Source: Actinomycetota bacterium
Lineage (GTDB): Bacteria; Actinomycetota; UBA4738; HRBIN12
Assembly (NCBI GenBank): GCA_040881665.1
Contig: JBBECT010000004.1
Location: forward strand, 181,782-245,781
Direction of reading: 5' to 3'
Length of the DNA stretch: 64,000 nucleotides
Every line of letters starts with the position of its first letter. The stretch's first letter is position 1. Shown piece after piece: positions 27,707-35,887 of this stretch. Made by a program: the position numbers and the translations under genes. Below the pieces are notes generated by a model. That model had not been told where the DNA came from. It did no database searches and worked only from the letters and a program-made list of their open reading frames with translations.

Positions 27707-28984
27707 GTGCTCCCCACCGTTCCCGTTCCGCCCAAACGCCTCGACGACCTGCTCGCCGACACGGGAGAGGAGGCGGTCGAGCGACTGCGGGAGGCGGCCG
27801 AGCCGCTGAAGGGCGCTCGGATCCTCATGCTGAACAGCACCGCGTTCGGAGGCGGGGTCGCGGAGCTGCTCCAGACGCAGGTGGGGATCCTCCAGGACCT
27901 GGGGATCGAAGCCGTCTGGGCCGTCATGGAAGGCGCCGACCCCTTCTTCGACGTCACCAAGACCGTGCACAACGGCATGCAGGGCGCCGAGGTCGCGTGG
28001 ACCCGCGGCATGGAACGCACCTATTGGGACACCGCCCGGGAGAACGCAGAACGACTCGTCGATGAGCGCTTCGACGTCTGGTTCATCCACGATCCCCAGC
28101 CCGTCGGGATCCGGCGGATCCTGGCAGAGTACGGACACGACGACGGCACCTGGATCTGGCGTTGTCACATCGACCTCTCGGACCCTAACGCCGCGGTCTG
28201 GGGGTTCTTCGAACCGTTCGTGAACGCCTACGACGGTGCGATCTTCACGATGGAGGAGTTCTCCCAGCCGGGGCTTGACGGCCCCGAGGTCGCCTTCATC
28301 CCGCCGTCGATCGATCCGACGTCGGCGAAGAACGTCGACCTGTCCACCGCGACGGTCCACGACCTGATCGCGACCTTCGGGGTCGACCCCGATCGTCCGA
28401 TCGTCACGCAGGTCTCGCGATTCGACCCGTGGAAGGATCCGATCGGCGTGATCGATGTCTACCGCGTCGTGCGCGAGGAGGTCGGCGATCTGCAGCTCGT
28501 GTTGGCCGGATCGATGGCGCACGACGACCCGGAGGGGATGCGCTACCTCGACCTCACCGAGGAGCACCGGCGCGACGACCCCGACATCCATCTGCTTACC
28601 AACGTCCAGATGGTGGGCAACACCGACATCAACGCCTTCCAGCGAGCATCGGTCGTGGGGATCCAGAAGTCGCTGCGCGAGGGCTTCGGCCTCGTGGTCG
28701 CCGAGGCGATGTGGAAGCGCAAGCCGGTCGTCGGCGGCAACGTCGGCGGGGTCCGCCTCCAGATCGAGGAGGGCAAGAGCGGCTACCTCGTCGACTCGGT
28801 GGAGGACTGCGCGCAGCGGACGATCGAGCTGCTCCGCGACCCGGATCTCTGTCGAGCGATGGGGGAGGCGGCCCGGGCCCGGGTCCACGAACGGTTCCTC
28901 ACGACCCGCGAGCTGGAGGACTACCTCCGCCTGATCGGACGTCTGGCCGGCGGGGGAAACGGCTCGGGAGGCGACGGCGTGTGA
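27707..28984 (+). CDS. treT: Trehalose synthase, glycosyltransferring (TreT-like GT4)
   Basis: A 425-residue GT4 glycosyltransferase close in layout to TreT, which joins NDP-glucose and glucose directly into trehalose. Diagnostic blocks are MLNSTAFGGGVAELLQT near residue 40, WIWRCHIDLSDPN near residue 155, DQ-type VTQVSRFDPWKDP near residue 230, and SLREGFGLVVAEAMWKRKPV in the sugar-nucleotide pocket. The gene shares its transcript with otsA, whose GTG start overlaps this stop codon (28981-28984). The leaderless -10 box fixes GTG 27707. The alternative is another GT4 enzyme such as a glucosyl-glycerol synthase, but the TreT-like opening is strong. Confidence 0.8.
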   Translation: MLPTVPVPPKRLDDLLADTGEEAVERLREAAEPLKGARILMLNSTAFGGGVAELLQTQVGILQDLGIEAVWAVMEGADPFFDVTKTVHNGMQGAEVAWTRGMERTYWDTARENAERLVDERFDVWFIHDPQPVGIRRILAEYGHDDGTWIWRCHIDLSDPNAAVWGFFEPFVNAYDGAIFTMEEFSQPGLDGPEVAFIPPSIDPTSAKNVDLSTATVHDLIATFGVDPDRPIVTQVSRFDPWKDPIGVIDVYRVVREEVGDLQLVLAGSMAHDDPEGMRYLDLTEEHRRDDPDIHLLTNVQMVGNTDINAFQRASVVGIQKSLREGFGLVVAEAMWKRKPVVGGNVGGVRLQIEEGKSGYLVDSVEDCAQRTIELLRDPDLCRAMGEAARARVHERFLTTRELEDYLRLIGRLAGGGNGSGGDGV

Positions 28985-30471
28985 GCGACACCTCGGTGGA
29001 CCGCGGCCCGCTCGTCGTTGCGTCCAACCGAGGTCCAGTGACGTTCGAGCTCGGCGCGGACTCGTCCCTGTCGTGGAGCCGCGGGAGCGGGGGACTGGTC
29101 ACCGCGCTCACCGGCGCCCTCGAGGACACCCACGGCGAGTGGGTCGCCGCCACGATGAGCGAGGGGGACGTCGAGGCCGAGCGACGTGCGGGCAACAGGC
29201 CGATCGACCTCGGTCCCGACGGTCTCGACCTGCGGATGCGCTTCCTCGAGGTGCCGCCGGAGATCTACGACGGGTACTACAACGGGATCGCGAACGGCGT
29301 GCTGTGGTTCGCGTTCCACTACCTGTGGGACACGGTGCGCTCGCCCACGTTCGTCGAGGAGACGTTCGATGCCTGGGATGACTACGTTCGCGTCAACCAG
29401 ATGTTCGCCGACGCCCTTGCCGAGGACACGACCGAGGACACGACGTACCTGATCCAGGACTACCACCTGGCGCTGGTCCCGAGGATGCTCCGCGAGCACC
29501 GTCCCGACGCGCTGATCGCCCATTTCTCGCACACACCCTTCGCCGGTGCCAGCTACATCCGGATCCTGCCGAACCGGATACGGGACGAGCTGCTCCACGG
29601 CATGCTCGGGGCCGACGTGCTGGGGTTCCAGGGACACGACTGGGCGGAGAACTTCCTCAACGCCGCACGGCTGCTCCCGAGCGCGCGCGTGGACCTCACC
29701 CGCTCGCGGATCCGCGTCGAGGGACGCGAGGTGCTCGTGCGGGCCCATCCCGTCTCCGTGGACGCCGCCGCGCTGCGCCAGACAGCGGGAACGCCCGAGA
29801 TCCGGCAACGGCGCGCCGAGTTGGCCGGATGGCGTGGCGACGCGAAACTGCTACTGCGTGTCGACCGGCTCGAACTCTCGAAGAACATCCCTCGGGGGTT
29901 CATCGCCTTCGAGCGGATGCTCGAGCGAGAGCCCTCGTGGCGCGGCCGGGTGAAGTTCCTCGCGATGCTTTCGCCCTCGCGTCAGGAACTGCCCGAGTAC
30001 CGGACCTACGGCGACGAGTGCCGCGAAGAGGCAGAGCGGATCAACCGGAAGTACGCGACGAAGACCTGGACCCCGATCGAGGTCCGGATCCGCGAGGACT
30101 ACGAAGGCGCGCTGGCCGCGTACGCCGAGTACGACGCCCTCCTCGTGAATCCGGTGTTCGACGGCATGAACCTGGTCGCCATGGAAGGACCGCTGTTGAA
30201 CCGTCGCCACGGGGTGCTCGCCCTGTCGCGCAACGCGGGTGCGTTCCACCGGCTCGGGCGGTACGCGGTGCCGCTCAACCCCTTCGACATCGAGGAGACG
30301 GCCGCTGCGATCCACGAGGCGCTTACGATGCCCGAACACGAGCGCGCCCGGCGAGCCCGGGGATTGTCGCGGCTCGTGCTGGCGAACCCGCCGCACCGAT
30401 GGGTGTCCGACCAGCTCGCGGATCTCGAACGCGTGCGCCGGCGACGGGTCGCGCGCGCGGCTGCGGTGTGA
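28981..30471 (+). CDS. otsA: Trehalose-6-phosphate synthase OtsA
   Basis: A 496-residue GT20 enzyme that makes trehalose-6-phosphate from UDP- or GDP-glucose and glucose-6-phosphate. The start VVASNRGPVTFE and GSGGLVTALTGAL hold the N-terminal sugar-phosphate loop. YLIQDYHLALVPRMLRE and HFSHTPFAGASYIRILPNR are the classic HDYHL/PFP-type blocks. RVDRLELSKNI and NPVFDGMNLVAMEG follow in the donor-binding half. Length is typical. GTG 28981 overlaps the stop of treT by 4 nt, so translation is coupled. Its product is handled by OtsB, encoded convergently 19 bp away on the other strand. Confidence 0.93.
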   Translation: MSDTSVDRGPLVVASNRGPVTFELGADSSLSWSRGSGGLVTALTGALEDTHGEWVAATMSEGDVEAERRAGNRPIDLGPDGLDLRMRFLEVPPEIYDGYYNGIANGVLWFAFHYLWDTVRSPTFVEETFDAWDDYVRVNQMFADALAEDTTEDTTYLIQDYHLALVPRMLREHRPDALIAHFSHTPFAGASYIRILPNRIRDELLHGMLGADVLGFQGHDWAENFLNAARLLPSARVDLTRSRIRVEGREVLVRAHPVSVDAAALRQTAGTPEIRQRRAELAGWRGDAKLLLRVDRLELSKNIPRGFIAFERMLEREPSWRGRVKFLAMLSPSRQELPEYRTYGDECREEAERINRKYATKTWTPIEVRIREDYEGALAAYAEYDALLVNPVFDGMNLVAMEGPLLNRRHGVLALSRNAGAFHRLGRYAVPLNPFDIEETAAAIHEALTMPEHERARRARGLSRLVLANPPHRWVSDQLADLERVRRRRVARAAAV

Positions 30472-30490
30472 TCACCGGCCCGAACGAGGA

Positions 30491-31216
30491 TCAGACGAGC
30501 GTCCGGAGCAGCTCGACGAGACCCGCGGGCCCCTCGACACGCAGATCCGCGGCGGCCGCCAGCTCCGGGGGGGTCTCGAGGCCGAGCACGGCAACGCGCA
30601 CCACATGAAGACCGCCGGCCGTCAGGCGCCCGAGTGCTGCGAACGCGTCGATGTCGGCCACATCGTCGCCCGCGAACAGGACGGCATCGAGCGCCGCGGT
30701 CCCAACGAGCCGCTCCACGACCCCGCCCTTCATCGGCCGGTCGGGCGGGACGAGCTCGAGCACCATCTTCCCCTCGATCAGCTCCATCCCACCCTCGATC
30801 GCCACCGGGTCGAGCATGGCCACGAGGGTTCGACGGGCGGCGGTGGGGTCGGGCGCCTGACGATAGTGCACCGCCAGCGACACGCCCTTGTCTTCGACCC
30901 ATGCCTCGGGAACGATGCCGGCTGCCGAGTCGACACGGGGTCGGATCGCATGCGTCAGCTCCGATGCGGCGTCTTCCAAGCCGTAGAGGCCCTCGTAGAC
31001 GAGCCCCGGAACGCCGATCCGCTCGATCAGCTCGGCGGAAGCCCGCCCCGAGACGACGGCCACGAGTTGGAAGCGCTCGACGAGGGCGGCGAGCACCTCG
31101 GTCGCTCCGGCTACCGGCGCCGCCTGCTCGGGCCGCGCGACGATCGGGGAGAGCGACCCGTCGAAGTCCAGGAGAATCCCCGCGCGGTCCGGCCGCTCGC
31201 GGAGCGGATCGAGCAC
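30491..31216 (-). CDS. otsB: Trehalose-6-phosphate phosphatase OtsB
   Basis: A 241-residue HAD phosphatase that dephosphorylates trehalose-6-phosphate. Motif I is LLDFDGSLSPIV near residue 16 (DFDGSLSP), motif II is VAVVSGRA, GLYGLEDA lies in the cap, and motif IV VLFAGDDVADIDAF is near the C-terminus. Length is usual. GTG 31216 lies 2 nt after the stop of the LytR_C gene, so it is read from that leaderless transcript rather than with otsA. It converges with otsA (19-bp gap). The phosphatase is thus transcribed apart from the synthase. Confidence 0.93.
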   Translation of the reverse strand: MLDPLRERPDRAGILLDFDGSLSPIVARPEQAAPVAGATEVLAALVERFQLVAVVSGRASAELIERIGVPGLVYEGLYGLEDAASELTHAIRPRVDSAAGIVPEAWVEDKGVSLAVHYRQAPDPTAARRTLVAMLDPVAIEGGMELIEGKMVLELVPPDRPMKGGVVERLVGTAALDAVLFAGDDVADIDAFAALGRLTAGGLHVVRVAVLGLETPPELAAAADLRVEGPAGLVELLRTLV

Positions 31217-31218
31217 GG

Positions 31219-31785
31219 TCAGGACGTGTAGTCGGAACCGACGAACACGGCGACCTGCACATCGGCGCTGATCTTCGACGGCTCGCCGTTGATCAGGATC
31301 CCCGGGGCATCGCCGAGCGGCGCGATCGTCGCGTCGCGCACCTCGAGGACCTCCTGCGCGATGTACTCCGCGGCCGCCTGGTTCGCGCCGTCGGGGTCTT
31401 CCTCGTAGTACAGGCCGGTCGTTTCGAGAGCCTCGGCCGAGTCACCCGGTTCCATCGCCTGCTGGGCTCCGTTCTTCGGCCGCGTGAGGATCACGTCGAC
31501 CGTCCCTGCGAGCCCGGTCGCATCGGTCGCGTTGAAGACCGCGATGCGCAGGCCGGTGATGTCGGTGACCGGCTCGTCGCCGGTGGTGCCGGCGTCCGGG
31601 TCACCCGCGTTCTGCTGGTCCCCCGTCTGCTGCCCGCCGTTCTGCTTGTTCGGCTTCTCCTTGGTCGGAGAGGCCGCGGGCTCGGGGTTGGCGGCCACGG
31701 TGGGAGCCTCGAAGGCGTTCGCGAGCACGAGGATGCCGCCGACCACCAGCGCAACGATGAGCAGGAACCGGGACGGATTCGCCAT
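31219..31785 (-). CDS. Membrane-anchored LytR_C domain protein
   Basis: A 188-residue protein with a short cytoplasmic N-terminus, one membrane helix (residues 6-23, FLLIVALVVGGILVLANA), a Pro/Gln/Asn-rich linker and a C-terminal LytR_C domain (GLRIAVFNATDATGLAGTVDVIL, then VEVLDA-like strands). In LCP proteins this domain accompanies cell-wall polymer ligases; here it stands alone. In M. tuberculosis a similar protein (Rv0431) lies beside a DUF3263 protein (Rv0430), the same pair as here. The start ATG 31785 is fixed by a TAGGAT box 6 nt upstream. It leads an operon with otsB. Confidence 0.8.
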   Translation of the reverse strand: MANPSRFLLIVALVVGGILVLANAFEAPTVAANPEPAASPTKEKPNKQNGGQQTGDQQNAGDPDAGTTGDEPVTDITGLRIAVFNATDATGLAGTVDVILTRPKNGAQQAMEPGDSAEALETTGLYYEEDPDGANQAAAEYIAQEVLEVRDATIAPLGDAPGILINGEPSKISADVQVAVFVGSDYTS

Positions 31786-31791
31786 GCGGGC

Positions 31792-31797
31792 ATCCTA
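31792..31797 (-). promoter_or_regulatory. -10 box of a leaderless promoter (LytR_C gene)
   Basis: TAGGAT is followed by GCCCGC and ATG 31785, an arrangement identical to that of folE. Confidence 0.6.
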
Positions 31798-31853
31798 TCG
31801 GACCTCCGGGATCGGGGGTTCGAACCGGGCGAGAGCGGCCGAGCGGCCCCCGG

Positions 31854-32147
31854 TCAGCGCTCGACGCCGAGTCGCCGCGCGTACCGCTTGCGGCGCCGCT
31901 GTTCCCGTAACCGTCGGAGACGACGGACGAGCATGGGATCGTAGGTGAGCGCGTCGGGGGAGTCGATGATCCGGTGCAGCAACTGGTGGTAGCGGGCCGC
32001 GGAGATGTCGAAGCGGTCACGGATACGACGTTCCTTCGGCCCGGGGTGTTTCCACCACTCGCGCTCGAAATCGAGGATGTCGCGGGAGCGCTCGTCGAGC
32101 GCCGAAGCGTCACCCCCCGCCTTCCCCGCGGGGACCACGCCGTCCAT
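31854..32147 (-). CDS. DUF3263 protein
   Basis: A 97-residue helical protein. DERSRDILDFEREWWKHPG, FDISAARYHQLLHRIID and PMLVRRLRRLREQRRRKR are the three blocks that define the actinobacterial DUF3263 family. The middle block resembles a helix-turn-helix and the tail is strongly basic, so nucleic-acid binding is likely but not shown. It is transcribed towards the LytR_C gene, 68 bp away, as in mycobacteria. TAGCCT lies 6 nt before ATG 32147 and sets the start. Confidence 0.9.
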   Translation of the reverse strand: MDGVVPAGKAGGDASALDERSRDILDFEREWWKHPGPKERRIRDRFDISAARYHQLLHRIIDSPDALTYDPMLVRRLRRLREQRRRKRYARRLGVER

Positions 32148-32153
32148 GTGCTC

Positions 32154-32159
32154 AGGCTA
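32154..32159 (-). promoter_or_regulatory. -10 box of a leaderless promoter (DUF3263 gene)
   Basis: TAGCCT is followed by GAGCAC and ATG 32147. Confidence 0.55.
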
Positions 32160-32275
32160 GCGGCGGCCGGCCTCGGTGCAAGCACCTGGAGTCCCTTCTC
32201 CGCCATCACACATCGGCGTTGCCTGGGCGAGCGTTCACGGTGAGACAATGCGACGCAAGAACGACCATCGGAGGG

Positions 32276-34501
32276 ATGGTGGAGGACACCCCGGATCCCG
32301 GTTCCGACGACGACCCGATCTCGTCCGATCTCGTCGAGCAGCGCCGGGCCACCGCGGAGGGTCGCCGCAACGCCGATCATCGGCCGGCCGCGCAGCTCAA
32401 CATGCTCCACAGCCTCGCGGCCAAGCTCGGCAGCCTGAACGACGTCGAGGAGATCGGCGGGGCGATCACGACCGAGCTCGGCACGATCATCGACTACCAC
32501 AACTGCCGCATCTATCTGATCCAGGACGACGGGCGAACGTTGTGGCCGATCGTGTTCCGCGGCCAGATCGGTGAGTACATCGACGAGACGTTCGAGGAAC
32601 TCTCCAGCGTCGTCGGCGAAGGGATCACGGGTCGCGTCGCCGAGTCGGGCGAATCGCTCCTGGTCGAGAACGCGCTGTGGATCGAGTGGGCGGTCACGAT
32701 CGAGGGCACCGACGACATCGACGAGTCGATGCTCGTCGTGCCGATGAAGATCGGCGAGCGCGTCGTCGGTGTGATCGTTTTGTCGAGCCTCGGTGTCGGA
32801 CTCTTCGACGAGGACGACCAGCGTCTGCTCGAGGTCCTCGCCGCGCACGCGGCAACCGCGTTCGAGAACGCGAAGCTCCTCCAGCGCGAGCGCGAGGCCG
32901 CGGAGACCTCGACCGCGCTGCTGGCCCTGTCGCAGGCTCTCACCCGGGTCCACGACGTCGAAGCGGTGCTGCAGACGGCGACCGAGCGCGCGGCCGAGCT
33001 CCTCCCGGGACGTCCGATCTTCACCTGCCTGCGCGACCCCGCCTCGGGCGACTACCGGCTGTGCGCCGTCCGGGGGTTCGACATCGACGCGGCGCGCGCC
33101 GCCGGGGGCTCCGTGGACATCGACGCGGAGAGCGTGGACCCGCTGTTGCTGTCGGTCAACGAGCCGTTCGTGATCTCGCGCGAGCGGCTCGAACAGCTTC
33201 CGGAACGGTACCGACTGGGCGGGGGCGATCCGAGCGACGTGCTGGTTGCGCCCGTCCGATTCGAGCCGGACGGGTTCGCGGCGATCGGGATCGTGGCACC
33301 AACGGTCGACGCCGGCTTCTCCGAGCGCGACCATCGGCTCGCCCAGGGACTGGCGGACCTGACGTCGCTCGCGCTCGGCAACGCCCGTCGCTTCGGCGAG
33401 CTCGAGCGCTTCTACGAACTCGTGGAGGGCACCGATGCGGTGTTCTGGGAGGCCGACCCCCGCACCCTGCGGTTCACGTTCCTGTCGGGCAGGGCCTCCG
33501 AGGTGCTCGGAGACCTGGGCGAGGACCCGCACTGGGGCGACCATGCGATCGAGGCCGACCGCGGGCAGGCGATCGCGCGGATCCGCGGAGGAACGCGTGA
33601 CCGCCGATCGGTGATCGCGGAGTACCGAGTCGGCGAGGGCGAGCGCGCGATCTGGATCCGGGACCTCGTGAGCGTCGTCACCGATCCCACGGGCGAGGTC
33701 GAGCTCGTTCGCGGCATGATGGTCGACATCACCGAGCGGAAGCGCGCCGAGGAAGCGCTGAAGGTCAGCGAACGGAAGTACTCGGAGGCGTTCGAGCGGG
33801 AACGAGAGGCGGCGACCCGGTTGCGCGCGCTCGACGAGATGAAGAACACGTTCCTCGAGGCGGTGTCCCACGATCTCCGCACGCCGCTGACCTCGATCCT
33901 CGGTTCCGCGATCACCCTCGAGCGCACGGCGCTGGACATGCCGGCTGACGACGCGCTCGATCTCGTCCATCGGATCGCGACGAACGCGCGCAAGCTCGAG
34001 CGCCTGCTGGGAGACCTGCTCGACCTCGATCGTCTGCAGCGCGGCATCATCGCGCCGCAGCGTCGCCCGACCGACGTGGGCGCGTTGGTGCGGCTCGCCG
34101 CGGAACAGACGGAGCTGCTCGGCGGCCGCGAGGTCGAGATCGACGCGACGCCGGTGATCGCGTCGATAGACGCGGCCAAGGTCGAGCGGATCGTCGAGAA
34201 CCTGCTCGTGAACGCGGCGCGGCACACGCCGCTCGAGGCCAAGCTCTGGGTCCATGTGCTCGCGTTCGGCTCTGGGGTCGAGGTCGTCGTCGAGGACGAC
34301 GGGCCCGGCGTCCCCGAGGCACAGCGGGAGGCGATCTTCGAGCCATTCCGTCAGCTCCCGGGAGCCGCCGATCACTCCCCGGGCGTGGGGATCGGCCTGT
34401 CTCTCGTAGCCCGCTTCGCCGAGCTCCACGGCGGCCGGGCCTGGGTCGACGAGCGCCCGGGTGGCGGCGCGGCGTTCCACGTGCAATTGCCCGGTGGATG
34501 A
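32276..34501 (+). CDS. GAF-GAF-PAS sensor histidine kinase
   Basis: A 741-residue soluble sensor kinase with no membrane segment. A first GAF domain covers about residues 45-195 (RIYLIQDDGRTLWPIVF, VVPMKIGERVVGVIVL). A short coiled region and a second GAF-like region reach about residue 370. A PAS/PAC unit follows (FYELVEGTDAVFWEADPRT, EVELVRGMMVDITERKRAEE). HisKA carries the phospho-acceptor His in AVSHDLRTPLTSILG, and the ATPase domain has NAARHTP, DDGPGVP and GIGLSL motifs. The signal is probably a small ligand or redox state; the partner regulator is not adjacent. ATG 32276 is used because GGAGGG precedes it, though very closely; GTG 32279 is possible. Confidence 0.9.
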   Translation: MVEDTPDPGSDDDPISSDLVEQRRATAEGRRNADHRPAAQLNMLHSLAAKLGSLNDVEEIGGAITTELGTIIDYHNCRIYLIQDDGRTLWPIVFRGQIGEYIDETFEELSSVVGEGITGRVAESGESLLVENALWIEWAVTIEGTDDIDESMLVVPMKIGERVVGVIVLSSLGVGLFDEDDQRLLEVLAAHAATAFENAKLLQREREAAETSTALLALSQALTRVHDVEAVLQTATERAAELLPGRPIFTCLRDPASGDYRLCAVRGFDIDAARAAGGSVDIDAESVDPLLLSVNEPFVISRERLEQLPERYRLGGGDPSDVLVAPVRFEPDGFAAIGIVAPTVDAGFSERDHRLAQGLADLTSLALGNARRFGELERFYELVEGTDAVFWEADPRTLRFTFLSGRASEVLGDLGEDPHWGDHAIEADRGQAIARIRGGTRDRRSVIAEYRVGEGERAIWIRDLVSVVTDPTGEVELVRGMMVDITERKRAEEALKVSERKYSEAFEREREAATRLRALDEMKNTFLEAVSHDLRTPLTSILGSAITLERTALDMPADDALDLVHRIATNARKLERLLGDLLDLDRLQRGIIAPQRRPTDVGALVRLAAEQTELLGGREVEIDATPVIASIDAAKVERIVENLLVNAARHTPLEAKLWVHVLAFGSGVEVVVEDDGPGVPEAQREAIFEPFRQLPGAADHSPGVGIGLSLVARFAELHGGRAWVDERPGGGAAFHVQLPGG

Positions 34502-34685
34502 GGGCCCCGGAGCTCGATCGTCGGGCCTCTAGGTCTTCGGTCGTACCCGAACGGGGGACACAGGCCTACCCCGGAACGGGTATCGGAAATACGACGGTCG
34601 GACCCTGTGGTGAGGGCGGCCGATATGCCGATGCTCAGGTAGCTAGTTAGAACCGGGCCGGGGTCCGAGTAGGGGAGGCCGCAGG

Positions 34686-35687
34686 ATGGCAGCCGTACGC
34701 ACCGCACCGCAGCAGCCCGCACCGCTGAGCCGCGACGCACTCTTCCGGACGATCGGCCCCCTGATCGGCACGGCCTACCTCGGGTTGTGCTCGATCGTCT
34801 TGCCGAACGCCACGGGCGACGACGGCGCGATGCTCCTGAAGGCCGCAACGCTGACGACGATCACGGTCGCGGCCATGCTGATCGTCCCCTGGCACCGGCT
34901 GCCGCGTGCCGTGCAGGTGGCGCCCGCATTGATGTACGTCCTCGTGGCCCTGCTGATCCGCGAAGGAACAGGCGGGGCGACGTCGATCTTCGCCCAGCTG
35001 ATCCTCGTTCCGATCCTGTGGCTCGCCGTGTACGGCAGCCTGGGCGAGGTGGTACTCGGGATCGGCGCGATCGCGCTGGCGATGGTGGGATCGCTGCTGC
35101 TGACCCCGGACCCGAAAGGAGCCGTCACCGGCACGATGCTCCTGGTCGTTGTCGGGGCCGCGGTCGGCGTCGGCGTCCAGCGTCTGTTCGCCTTCCTCCG
35201 ACTGCACGCCGACCAGCTCGACCTGATGGCGCGAACCGATCCGCTGACGGGTGCAAGCAACCGTCGCGCCTGGCAGGAAGAGCTCAACGAGGCGATGGAC
35301 GAAGCCGAGGAGAGCCACATGCCCTTGTGCGCGGCCTTGATCGACCTCGACCACTTCAAGGAGTTCAACGACGAGCGCGGCCACCAAGCGGGCGACCGTC
35401 TGCTGAAGGAGGTCACCGCTCGCTGGCGCAACCAGCTGCGTGAGGGCGACATCCTGGCCCGGCTGGGAGGCGACGAGTTCTCGATCCTGTTGAAGGGGTG
35501 CCCCCTCGACGCGGCGCAGGGGATCGTGCGCCGGCTCGTCGAGGACCTGCCCTACGGTGCATCGTGCTCGACCGGTCTCGCCCACTGGGACGGGGAAGAG
35601 GGCGGCGAGGGGCTGCTGCGCCGCGCGGACGAGGCCCTCTACGAGGCGAAGGGCGCGGGGCGAAACCGCATCAGCGTCGCTCCCTGA
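34686..35687 (+). CDS. Membrane-bound diguanylate cyclase
   Basis: A 333-residue protein that makes cyclic di-GMP. Residues 20-170 hold about five or six membrane helices. The GGDEF domain starts at ARTDPLTGASNRRAW. The active-site motif is GGDEF within ARLGGDEFSIL, and REGD lies exactly five residues before it, which is the RxxD inhibitory site for product feedback. DHFKEFND and ADEALYEAKGAGRNR are further family blocks. Catalytic activity is therefore expected. ATG 34686 has GGGGAGG 7 nt upstream. The 184 bp between the histidine kinase and this gene hold no gene I can support and no c-di-GMP riboswitch that I can recognise. Confidence 0.92.
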   Translation: MAAVRTAPQQPAPLSRDALFRTIGPLIGTAYLGLCSIVLPNATGDDGAMLLKAATLTTITVAAMLIVPWHRLPRAVQVAPALMYVLVALLIREGTGGATSIFAQLILVPILWLAVYGSLGEVVLGIGAIALAMVGSLLLTPDPKGAVTGTMLLVVVGAAVGVGVQRLFAFLRLHADQLDLMARTDPLTGASNRRAWQEELNEAMDEAEESHMPLCAALIDLDHFKEFNDERGHQAGDRLLKEVTARWRNQLREGDILARLGGDEFSILLKGCPLDAAQGIVRRLVEDLPYGASCSTGLAHWDGEEGGEGLLRRADEALYEAKGAGRNRISVAP

Positions 35688-35887
35688 TCCGCAGGTTCCG
35701 CAGGTCACACGGCGTCGCCCACGCGCGCCGCAACACGACCTTCACACGCTCGTCGATCGCGCATCCTCGCAGGTCGCACGCACACGTCTTGCCCTGCGGA
35801 AGACTGTCGGGCGAAAGACGGTTGTGGGCACTCCGGGCGGCGGGTACGGTGAGCCATCCGTTCCGCGCGCTCGGCCCGAACACCTTC

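Noticed and set aside
34502-34685. Cyclic di-GMP riboswitch or a sigma-28 promoter upstream of the diguanylate cyclase
   Set aside because: A few elements resemble the GEMM aptamer, and GCCGATAT resembles a sigma-28 -10, but the conserved GEMM core and a TAAA -35 are missing.
35688-35887. Small gene or operator in the gap before the Na/Pi-like gene, based on repeated CCGCAGGT
   Set aside because: The repeats are short and imperfect, and short frames there lack ribosome-binding sites or leaderless boxes.
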